This document shows, in pieces, positions 57,656-64,000 of a stretch of 64,000 nt of DNA. The notes below the pieces were generated by a model. It was given only the letters and a program-made list of their open reading frames with translations, did not search any database and was not told the DNA's origin. The stretch comes from Corynebacterium sp. HS2168-gen11 (GTDB lineage: Bacteria; Actinomycetota; Actinomycetes; Mycobacteriales; Mycobacteriaceae): the NCBI RefSeq assembly GCF_024834075.1, contig NZ_JANUXR010000006.1:98857-162856 (forward strand), in the 5' to 3' direction. The position numbers and the translations under genes were made by a program. The first letter of the stretch is position 1. Each line of letters begins with the position of its first letter.

Positions 57656-58079
57656 ACAATTTACGTTACGTATACCCACATCCATGAAAGTGTTTTGCAG
57701 TATGGCACCGCCGCATAACTTGTTCTTGCGCTAGCTTACGTAAGTTTGCGTTCTTATCATCACGCTCATGTGATGCATCCATATCAAGCTAGAAATAAAA
57801 ACCGTATTACAACGACATCTTCATGACGACTCCGCAGAAATATCACACAATGCTGCCCTGGTTTTTATGGCTCAATGTCAAGTGGCTAAGAACGCTGCTT
57901 GCCATCGCTGTATTCTCACAACCGCTATGTTTGAGCGGGAGTGAGCTCAGTTCGCACTGGCTGTTTGCATGCAGGTACTCCTCGACGGGCATAGGGAATG
58001 TCCCTGATTTTTGTGATCCTCAAAAGTTCAGGGCAAACCCCTATAGTAAATATCCATCACGACAGGCACACTTATAGCT

Positions 58080-59279
58080 ATGAACAACTCGTTTGACTCT
58101 CAGCGTCCGTATTCGCCACATAATGATAGTGATTCACAAAACTTTCAGTGGCGAGAAAAAGCTGAGGAAATCATTTTCATCGCGACGGACAAAAGTCTTT
58201 GGCGGAAAATGTGGGAAACTCGACCAGTTCGTATTCCTGATGACCAAGGTGGCGGATATATCGGCGGTATTTGTGAAGGTATTAGTGTTCGATACCAAAT
58301 TGATCCATTTATTGTGCGCATCATGTTTGCGGCTTTTGCGCTTGCCAATTTCAATCGAGCGCTGGGCTTATACTTGGTGCTCTGGTTGGTCTTGCCTCGC
58401 TATACTGTGGAAAAATCACCGTTTGAGGTAATTCTTGGCCCAAAGGATCCTCGATATACCCAGGATCGTACGACTGCGATTATCTTGATTATTGTACTTA
58501 TTCTCTTCGGTAGCAGTTCACTCGGTTTCAAGTATGCAACGATATCCGGGATTCTTGCACTGGCATGTATCGCAGGAATTTGGTGGTTTTTACACGCCCG
58601 AACACCACAACCACCACTTGGATTTTCTGCCGCAGCACTCTCATCAGCATCGCAACAGTCAACTGCGACTTACCCTCGAAACACGTCACGAAATAGGCAA
58701 ACGAATTCGCAGCATGCAACCGTTGATACGACTATATATACCGCTGCGAAAGGTTTTGAGGATAATTTTCAAATATCGAAAGCTCCCAAATGGGATCCTC
58801 TTGGAACGGTCCCAGAATTGTGGAACTTGCCAGAACCACCAAAACCAGAACCTCAACCAACAGCAAAGCCTCGAAAACGCTGGATTCGTTGGGTGCTGAT
58901 CTCAATTCTGATCATTGTTACGCTAGTGATCGCCACAGCAAATTCATTTATTTTCGCTGCTCATCATACCAAATTTAGCAATCAAGACTATGTCGTTTCG
59001 AAAGTCGAGCAGCTCAAATCAGAATATTCCAATTCTTTCGGTAATCTCACCATTGATTTCAGCCAATTGCCACAGATTCCTACCGATACAACCGTGGAAA
59101 TCGGCAACTCGTTTGGCAATGTTGAAATTACCCTACCGAAACACTCGAATTACGTTCTGAACTGCGATACTTTTTCCGGCGAGGATAATTGTTACCCTGA
59201 TAGCCTGATCATCAACCAAGATAAACCAGTGCTCACGATTTATGTGGAAAATACATTCGGAGAAATCGAGGTGAAATAG
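58080..59279 (+). CDS. PspC-domain membrane protein with LiaF-like C-terminal domain
   Basis: The 399-residue protein has a PspC domain at about 45-105 (GGYIGGICEGISVRYQIDPFIVRIMFAAFAL...GLYLVLWLVLPRY), two further membrane helices at about 120-165, a cytoplasmic Pro-rich linker, another helix near 275-297 (WIRWVLISILIIVTLVIATANSF), and an outside beta domain with repeated NSFGN/NTFGE motifs (320-399) typical of LiaF-like proteins. PspC proteins sense or relay envelope stress, often to a neighbouring two-component system, though none is visible here. The start at 58080 has a weak ribosome site. A long intergenic region precedes it. Confidence 0.82.
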   Translation: MNNSFDSQRPYSPHNDSDSQNFQWREKAEEIIFIATDKSLWRKMWETRPVRIPDDQGGGYIGGICEGISVRYQIDPFIVRIMFAAFALANFNRALGLYLVLWLVLPRYTVEKSPFEVILGPKDPRYTQDRTTAIILIIVLILFGSSSLGFKYATISGILALACIAGIWWFLHARTPQPPLGFSAAALSSASQQSTATYPRNTSRNRQTNSQHATVDTTIYTAAKGFEDNFQISKAPKWDPLGTVPELWNLPEPPKPEPQPTAKPRKRWIRWVLISILIIVTLVIATANSFIFAAHHTKFSNQDYVVSKVEQLKSEYSNSFGNLTIDFSQLPQIPTDTTVEIGNSFGNVEITLPKHSNYVLNCDTFSGEDNCYPDSLIINQDKPVLTIYVENTFGEIEVK

Positions 59280-59307
59280 CTGCACGACAACGCGTCGTCA
59301 AGCATGC

Positions 59308-59342
59308 AATCCGCGCCAGGTATCACACGCACGGCGCGGATT
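59308..59342. terminator. Hairpin between pspC and the next gene
   Basis: AATCCGCGCC pairs with GGCGCGGATT around a 15-base loop, between two convergent stops. Confidence 0.75.
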
Positions 59343-59345
59343 GTC

Positions 59346-59801
59346 TTAATCGAGTTTCAAACGAACTTCCTCGACTAAATCCTCCAGCACCTGTACGTCT
59401 TCCTCACTCAACGACTCGCTGAAACGATATGCCTCCGGCATCAAAGTAAAATACTTCAGTGCCTGTGTGATCTGCGTCGATTCCTTCGAACTCGGCACAA
59501 TGACAATCTCCGCACTCTGCTTGCCGACGCTTGCCAGGTCCAATCCAGTCGTGTTCGACTGCGCCAGCAAAATGCTCAAATCCAAAATCACATGGAACGC
59601 ATCAGTAAAGTGATACCGCACACCTGCAATCGTGGCGTCCAGTTCAGCGTCGGTGTAATTGCCAGTCAGTGCCTCCAAGCCGAGTTCATGAAAAATCTCA
59701 TGCAACTCAATTTTTGGAGTTTTCGTGGCCAAATACTCAATTAATGTGGCACTATCTGGAGTCCAAGTACCAAAATAATTTCCCCAATAAGTATCAATCA
59801 T
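59346..59801 (-). CDS. Small acidic hypothetical protein
   Basis: A 151-residue soluble protein of unknown function. It is acidic and helical with a WGNYFGTWTPDSATLIEYL N-terminus and a Glu/Asp-rich end (ESLSEEDVQVLEDLVEEVRLKLD). No domain is recognised. I chose the ATG at 59801 (AAAGG eight bases above); a GTG sits directly before it. It stands alone between the pspC terminator and a long gap. Confidence 0.65.
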   Translation of the reverse strand: MIDTYWGNYFGTWTPDSATLIEYLATKTPKIELHEIFHELGLEALTGNYTDAELDATIAGVRYHFTDAFHVILDLSILLAQSNTTGLDLASVGKQSAEIVIVPSSKESTQITQALKYFTLMPEAYRFSESLSEEDVQVLEDLVEEVRLKLD

Positions 59802-60075
59802 CACGTGCGCCTTTGCATCAAAGAATCAAATATCTGTTCACACGATAACGAGCGCACAATCATGTTCGCAACATATTGTCTACCGCCGCGAGGCACTGCC
59901 TGTCATCGAAGCTTGAAAATCCGCATCCAGCGTTTTCGTTTGGAGCCTACAACTGTACGCGCTGCGTTTAGCGTAGTCCCAGACCAACAGTAATAACGCA
60001 AATCGCGACAGTGCGATCTATGGACGGCGCAGCCAAAACAGCGGTGAACGACGCATAGCACTATGCAAAACGCCA

Positions 60076-60105
60076 AAAGCCTTCCACAATGATGGAAGGC
60101 TTTTT
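60076..60105 (+). terminator. Strong terminator without an obvious + strand gene
   Basis: AAAGCCTTCCA pairs with TGGAAGGCTTT around a six-base loop and is followed by TTTTT on the + strand; on the minus strand by TTTT. Repeat copy 12 abuts it. Confidence 0.75.
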
Positions 60106-60115
60106 CCTTAATAGG
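60106..60115 (-). repeat. CCTATTAAGG dispersed repeat, copy 12
   Basis: Extended TTCCTTAATAGGG in the gap beyond guaA, directly following the T-run of the hairpin. Confidence 0.85.
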
Positions 60116-60248
60116 GGGCGGAGACAGCCACGCCCAAACGCCCCTGCGAAACCCTCGCAACACAACGCACATCTCACGTGTCTTGCACATATTCGCAGCT
60201 TTACGAGCGCTTCTCGACGAGCTGTCAGTTAGCGTCCTACAACTGGCT

Positions 60249-61853
60249 TTATTCCCATTCGATGGTTCCAGGTGGCTTGGACGTGCAGTCCAAAACCACG
60301 CGGTTTACATCAGGGACTTCATTGGTAATACGAGTGGAGATTTTCTCCAGTACCTCATATGGCAAGCGGGTCCAGTCGGCAGTCATCGCGTCTTCTGATG
60401 AAACAGGTCGCAGCACAATTGGATGGCCGTAGGTACGTCCATCGCCTTGGACACCAACCGAACGGACGTCGGCAAGCAATACGACTGGGCACTGCCAGAT
60501 TTCGGCATCCAAACCAGCGTTCGTCAGCTCGGTGCGCGCAATCAAATCAGCTGCACGTAAGGTTTCCAGACGCTCCTCGGTGACCTCGCCAATAATGCGG
60601 ATACCCAAACCAGGGCCTGGGAATGGCTGACGATTGACAATCTCTTCAGGCAGACCAAGCTCGCGACCAACCGCGCGTACCTCGTCTTTGAACAGCAAAC
60701 GCAAAGGCTCAACCAGCGTAAACTCGAGGTCTTCTGGCAAGCCACCCACATTGTGGTGACTCTTAATATTCGCCGTGCCAGCACCGCCGCCGGACTCAAC
60801 TACATCCGGATACAACGTGCCCTGCACTAAGAAATCAACCGTCGAGCCCTCAGGCGAATCCCTTAATACGTCAGATACCGCACGCTCGAAGGAACGAATA
60901 AACTCCGCACCAATTGCTTTACGCTTCGCCTCAGGATCGGTCACGCCCTTAAGCTTCGACAAGAATGCTTCGCGCTCATCGACGGTGACAAGTTTCGCGC
61001 CAGTGGCAGCGACGAAATCTTGCTGCACCTGCTCGCGCTCACCAGCACGCAACAAACCATGATCAACAAATACGCAGGTCAAGCGATCGCCAATGGCACG
61101 CTGCACCAAAGCGGCAGCTACCGCAGAATCGACACCACCAGAGAGTCCGCAAATCGCGCGGCCGGTTTCGCCAACCTGGGCACGGACAGCGTCGATAAGC
61201 TCCTCAGCGATATTCGCAGGGGTCCAATTCTGTTCCAGACCAGCGACCTTCGTTAAGAAACGCACCAGGACTTCCTGGCCATGCGGAGAATGCAGCACCT
61301 CAGGGTGATACTGCACACCAGCCATGCGCTTCTCAAGATTCTCAAACGCTGCTACAGGAGCACCCTCTGAACGGGCAGTCACCGTGAAACCAGCAGGAGC
61401 CTCATGCACCGCATCGCCATGGCTCATCCAGACATTGTGGCGAGACTCCAAATCGGCATGCAGCACGCCGCCTTCAACAGTCACCTCAGTGCGGCCGTAC
61501 TCACGATTACCAGTATTTGCAACGGTGCCACCAAGAGCATGCGTCATAGCCTGGAAACCATAACAAATACCGAACACTGGTACGCCCAACTCCAACATCT
61601 GAGCGTCCAACGACGGAGCGCCATCAGCATAGACAGAGCTTGGGCCACCCGACAGCACGATAGCAGCCGGATTCTTCGCCATAATTTCTTCAACGGTAGC
61701 GGTATGAGGAATCACCTCAGAATAAATTTTCGCCTCGCGAACACGACGCGCAATCAACTGCGCGTACTGTGCACCGAAGTCAACAACCAGTACCGGATTA
61801 TGTTTAGCAGGAGTTTGATCAGTCACAGGAGAGTAGTTTACCCTGTCCGGCAC
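60249..61853 (-). CDS. guaA: GMP synthase (glutamine-hydrolysing)
   Basis: The 534-residue enzyme aminates XMP to GMP. The N-terminal class I glutaminase has [15 protein letters not shown], the nucleophile in [20 protein letters not shown] and the His-Glu of GVQYHPEV; the ATP-pyrophosphatase has [12 protein letters not shown] near 235, and the C-terminal dimerisation domain ends in [10 protein letters not shown]. The GTG at 61853 uses AGGGA that is part of dispersed-repeat copy 13; a GTG at 61826, preceded by TAAACT, could be a leaderless alternative start. Confidence 0.95.
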   Translation of the reverse strand: MPDRVNYSPVTDQTPAKHNPVLVVDFGAQYAQLIARRVREAKIYSEVIPHTATVEEIMAKNPAAIVLSGGPSSVYADGAPSLDAQMLELGVPVFGICYGFQAMTHALGGTVANTGNREYGRTEVTVEGGVLHADLESRHNVWMSHGDAVHEAPAGFTVTARSEGAPVAAFENLEKRMAGVQYHPEVLHSPHGQEVLVRFLTKVAGLEQNWTPANIAEELIDAVRAQVGETGRAICGLSGGVDSAVAAALVQRAIGDRLTCVFVDHGLLRAGEREQVQQDFVAATGAKLVTVDEREAFLSKLKGVTDPEAKRKAIGAEFIRSFERAVSDVLRDSPEGSTVDFLVQGTLYPDVVESGGGAGTANIKSHHNVGGLPEDLEFTLVEPLRLLFKDEVRAVGRELGLPEEIVNRQPFPGPGLGIRIIGEVTEERLETLRAADLIARTELTNAGLDAEIWQCPVVLLADVRSVGVQGDGRTYGHPIVLRPVSSEDAMTADWTRLPYEVLEKISTRITNEVPDVNRVVLDCTSKPPGTIEWE

Positions 61854-61859
61854 ATTTTC

Positions 61860-61869
61860 CCTATTAAGG
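61860..61869 (+). repeat. CCTATTAAGG dispersed repeat, copy 13
   Basis: Full CCCTATTAAGGAA (61859-61871) over the guaA ribosome site. A second, one-mismatch copy CCCTATTAAGAAA (61878-61890) follows 19 bases later in the same orientation, filling the 42-base guaA/LysR gap. Confidence 0.85.
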
Positions 61870-61895
61870 AAATCACACCCTATTAAGAAAATCGG

Positions 61896-62819
61896 CTACG
61901 TATCCGCAACTTGGCTCAGTGCCAACCGAAATGCCTGAATCGACGGATGCAACTGACGGCCCGTGCGCACAGCCGTGAACAAGGTGCGCGTGGGATGCGT
62001 CGGCAAAGCCCGCACCGACACCTCATTTTGGGCATGTGTCAACACCAAAGAAGGCAAGATTGCAACCCCCATACCGGCACGGACGAGCTCGAGTTGGAGT
62101 AATGGGTCCGGCGTCTCCACCACTATTAAGGGATTTAATCCTTGCGTCATGCAAAATACCCGTTCCCATTGGCCCGCGACAGTGTCAGCTGGGTTTAGCA
62201 AAAACGGCACCTGCGCATAATCTTGGAACGTGCGAGCAACTGCAGGATCAAGCGCATATGTTCCATCGGTTGGTGTGACCAAAACCAGTGGCTCTTCGTA
62301 TAGATCCAAACGATGCACGCCGTTGAAATCAACATTCGCTGCCAACGGCAACTCTTCACCGATGACGATGTCGACGCGTTCCTTTTTCAGCGCGAGCATG
62401 CCTTCGGCCACATCATATTGCAAAAACTCGAGCGTCAATTCGGGATGCAATTCCCTTAATCGGGCAGACACCAACGGCGCCAGCCCCACCAAAGCCGACT
62501 GAAACGCCGCGATCCGCAAATGCCCCTCCACAGCTTGCTGACTCGCAAGCACGGACATCGCCTCATCCGCCAACGTGAGCATCCGATCGGCATAATCGGC
62601 GAGAATTTTGCCTTTATCCGTTAATCGCAAACTGCGACCATTTTTCTCCAGGAGCGAATAACCGACGTCTTTTTCAAGGCGGGTCAATTGCTGCGAAACA
62701 GCCGAATGCGTCATTAAGAAAATATCGGCAACTTCGCTAATAGTGCCGTGATCACGAAGCTCGACGAGCATCCGCAACCTATTAAGGTTCAGTCGCGATC
62801 CCGAATGCTGCAACGGCAT
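61896..62819 (-). CDS. LysR-family transcriptional regulator
   Basis: The 307-residue regulator has the N-terminal helix-turn-helix (NRLRMLVELRDHGTISEVADIFLMTHSAVSQQLTRLEKDVGYSLLEKNGRSLRLTDKG within residues 13-70) and a C-terminal periplasmic-binding-like ligand domain. It is divergent from the EamA exporter, 86 bases apart, and probably controls it. The start is the ATG at 62819 with GGGAGG seven bases above. The encoded dispersed-repeat copy 14 falls in the N-terminal LNLNRL segment; other near copies lie within the gene. Confidence 0.85.
   Translation of the reverse strand: MPLQHSGSRLNLNRLRMLVELRDHGTISEVADIFLMTHSAVSQQLTRLEKDVGYSLLEKNGRSLRLTDKGKILADYADRMLTLADEAMSVLASQQAVEGHLRIAAFQSALVGLAPLVSARLRELHPELTLEFLQYDVAEGMLALKKERVDIVIGEELPLAANVDFNGVHRLDLYEEPLVLVTPTDGTYALDPAVARTFQDYAQVPFLLNPADTVAGQWERVFCMTQGLNPLIVVETPDPLLQLELVRAGMGVAILPSLVLTHAQNEVSVRALPTHPTRTLFTAVRTGRQLHPSIQAFRLALSQVADT
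62778..62787 (+). repeat. CCTATTAAGG dispersed repeat, copy 14
   Basis: Exact core at the N-terminal end of the LysR gene, read as Leu-Asn-Leu-Asn-Arg. Confidence 0.85.
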
Positions 62820-62905
62820 GCAACAACCTCCCACCTACAAAGTGTTAGCAATACTTACATAAACATTTTATAAATCATTGCTCGACTTACATATCAACAT
62901 CGTAG

Positions 62906-63859
62906 ATGATGTGTTTCATGACTTTCCCGCGCCCACGTTTGCATGCACTTGCACCACGACGCCCCCAGTTCACCCGCATTAGCGAATCTCCATTCCTTGG
63001 TGTGTGTTTGGTCCTGGCAGCAGTCGTATCTCTACAGTTTGGTTCCGCCTTTGCGACGCAGCTGTTTCCAATCGTTGGAACCTGGGCGACAACCTTTGTG
63101 CGTCTTTTCATTGCAGCACTTGTAATCGTGGCAATCAGCCGACCTAAAATTTTCCAATGGACTAAGGTTCAATGGCGCTACGTGCTTTACCTAGGCATAT
63201 CGATCGGCATGATGAATGCATTTTTCTATGCCGGGCTGTCACGACTGAATCTCGCTACAGCAGTCACAATTGAGTTCATTGGGCCATTGACGCTTGCAGC
63301 GATTCTTTCGCGGAATGCCAAAGATTTCTTGTGGGTACTATTAGCGTTTATTGGAATTTTGCTCTTTGGTTTTGAGTCAATTTATTCAGCAGCTTCATTT
63401 GATCTCATCGGCGTGAGCTGTGTACTTGTAGCCGCCGTTTTCTGGGCTTTGTATATCTTGGCATCAAGTAAAGTCGGCGTACATGTTCCTGGCGTCGGTG
63501 GATTAGGTGTTGCCATGATCATTGGTGCACTACCGTTGCTGCCATTCGCAGCACCTGAATTACCGACACTTTTCCTTAATGCGGATCTTCTACTTTTAGC
63601 GATTGGGACATCCGTAATGTCATCATTGGTCCCATATTCCCTGGAATTCATTGCATTACGAATACTTCCCTCGAATACATTTGGTATTCTCATGGCGCTT
63701 GAACCTGTGGTTGCGGCAATTATGGGCTGGATACTCTTAAGTCAGCCAATTGGCGTGCTTGGTGCGATTGCGATTGTCTGCGTAATGTCCGCGTCGATTG
63801 GTACGACGCGCAAAGCACCGAAGCCAAAGACACGCATTGAAGAATCTGAATTCTCTTAA
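62906..63859 (+). CDS. EamA-family transporter (RhtA-like exporter)
   Basis: The 317-residue transporter of the drug/metabolite superfamily has ten predicted helices in two EamA repeats, with the GTWATTFVRLFIAALVIVAISRP block in the first and VLVAAVFWALYILASSKVG plus SLVPYSLEFIALRILPSNTFGILMALEPVVAAIMGW in the second, patterns of the RhtA threonine/homoserine exporter group. The substrate is likely an amino acid or related metabolite. The start is uncertain: ATGs at 62906, 62909 and 62918 are in frame and none has a clear ribosome site. Confidence 0.82.
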   Translation: MMCFMTFPRPRLHALAPRRPQFTRISESPFLGVCLVLAAVVSLQFGSAFATQLFPIVGTWATTFVRLFIAALVIVAISRPKIFQWTKVQWRYVLYLGISIGMMNAFFYAGLSRLNLATAVTIEFIGPLTLAAILSRNAKDFLWVLLAFIGILLFGFESIYSAASFDLIGVSCVLVAAVFWALYILASSKVGVHVPGVGGLGVAMIIGALPLLPFAAPELPTLFLNADLLLLAIGTSVMSSLVPYSLEFIALRILPSNTFGILMALEPVVAAIMGWILLSQPIGVLGAIAIVCVMSASIGTTRKAPKPKTRIEESEFS

Positions 63860-63876
63860 TGGGTTTTGGGCAGGGC

Positions 63877-63912
63877 AAGTAGCCGGATAAAACCATCTCT
63901 ACCCGGCTACTT
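63877..63912 (+). terminator. Hairpin downstream of the EamA gene
   Basis: AAGTAGCCGG pairs with CCGGCTACTT around a 16-base loop, between convergent stops at 63859 and 63941. Confidence 0.75.
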
Positions 63913-63940
63913 ACACCACACGCACTACACAGCATACACC

Positions 63941-64000
63941 CTACGACAACATCCTCGCAGCAACAGCCGCACCACTATGCACCTGCGCCGGATGCCGATT
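63941..64000 (-). CDS. C-terminal tail of a second HNH endonuclease (DUF222/13E12 type), truncated by the window edge
   Basis: The minus strand ends with an open frame whose last 19 codons read NRHPAQVHSGAAVAARMLS before a stop at 63941. This matches the tail of the HNH protein at 26.7 kb, whose end reads NMHPAQHFNGIAAAQRMHARQ. The rest of the gene lies outside the window. Nineteen residues are few, but the shared HPAQ, G, AA and RM positions make a family relation likely. Confidence 0.6.
   Translation of the reverse strand, partial: NRHPAQVHSGAAVAARMLS

Larger units (their letters stand above)
57482..58079. other. Intergenic region between imuA' and pspC
   Basis: About 600 bases without a convincing gene. 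It holds the imuA' promoter at its left end and a perfect 7-base-arm palindrome ATTAGAA-N6-TTCTAAT at 57636-57655. An 84-codon frame at 57823-58077 has no ribosome site or family likeness. A TATAGT near 58022 may be the pspC -10. Confidence 0.5.
59802..60248. other. 447-base gap with a terminator and no gene
   Basis: The gap lies beyond guaA and contains the hairpin at 60076-60105 and repeat copy 12. About 250 bases above the hairpin on the + strand carry no recognised gene, so the hairpin could end an untranslated RNA or, on the minus strand, a long guaA 3' tail. Confidence 0.5.

Noticed and set aside
57823..58077. An 84-codon + strand frame before pspC.
   Set aside because: No ribosome site, no recognisable family, and composition like non-coding DNA.

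Overview
The window is a chromosomal stretch of a Corynebacterium. This rests on gene content and order: the paired acyl-CoA carboxylase beta subunits DtsR1/DtsR2 with the small AccE subunit and biotinylated AccBC, monomeric isocitrate dehydrogenase, MetX/MetY, HtaA-type haem receptors with HmuTUV, and the ImuA'/ImuB/DnaE2 mutasome. As I recall it, the order follows the C. glutamicum cg0700-cg0814 interval in reverse, and the haem locus has the C. diphtheriae layout. Base composition looks close to 50% GC, which would suit the C. diphtheriae group or relatives better than C. glutamicum. I could not run a search, so the species is open.

Layout. 0-18 kb: birA (cut by the left edge), dtsR1, dtsR2, accE, maf, a membrane acyltransferase, an ATP-grasp protein, a rhodanese, accBC, an LpdA-type flavoprotein, an M20 amidohydrolase, a phosphohexomutase, a small XRE regulator and upp. 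Together these hold a complete acyl-CoA carboxylase set plus its biotin ligase. 18-32 kb: a protein with a duplicated domain, a conserved unknown, a DacC-like carboxypeptidase, YihY, trpS-xth, an MFS exporter, an HNH endonuclease, icd and metY. 32-39 kb: a haem uptake locus on the minus strand in the order htaA, hmuT, hmuU, hmuV, htaB, htaC. It sits between metY and metX. 39-53 kb: metX, folD, a Kef-type antiporter, trmL, two bacterial PH-domain proteins, dnaE2 and the methionine importer metQNI. 53-64 kb: a Suc/Fer-like protein, an AMIN-like lipoprotein, imuA'-imuB, a PspC protein, guaA, a LysR/EamA divergent pair, and the tail of a second HNH endonuclease cut by the right edge.

Regulation can be read directly in places. 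McbR-type operators lie in front of metY, metX and metQ, the last two being the same 16 bases. Near-consensus LexA boxes lie at imuA' and at dnaE2, tying the split mutasome into one SOS unit. About a dozen genes have a TANNNT -10 box ending 6-8 bases before the start codon and no Shine-Dalgarno, which suggests leaderless mRNAs.

The most unusual signal is a dispersed short repeat with core CCTATTAAGG (extended form CCCTATTAAGGAA). It occurs 14 times exactly, where about 0.1 would be expected by chance, plus about a dozen one-mismatch copies. Most lie in 14-32 kb and 60-63 kb, and there is no exact copy between 31.6 and 60.1 kb. Copies occur in intergenic DNA and inside genes in three coding frames, so the conservation is at the DNA level. 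I know of no described corynebacterial element with this sequence. I saw no tRNA, rRNA, insertion sequence, prophage or CRISPR array.
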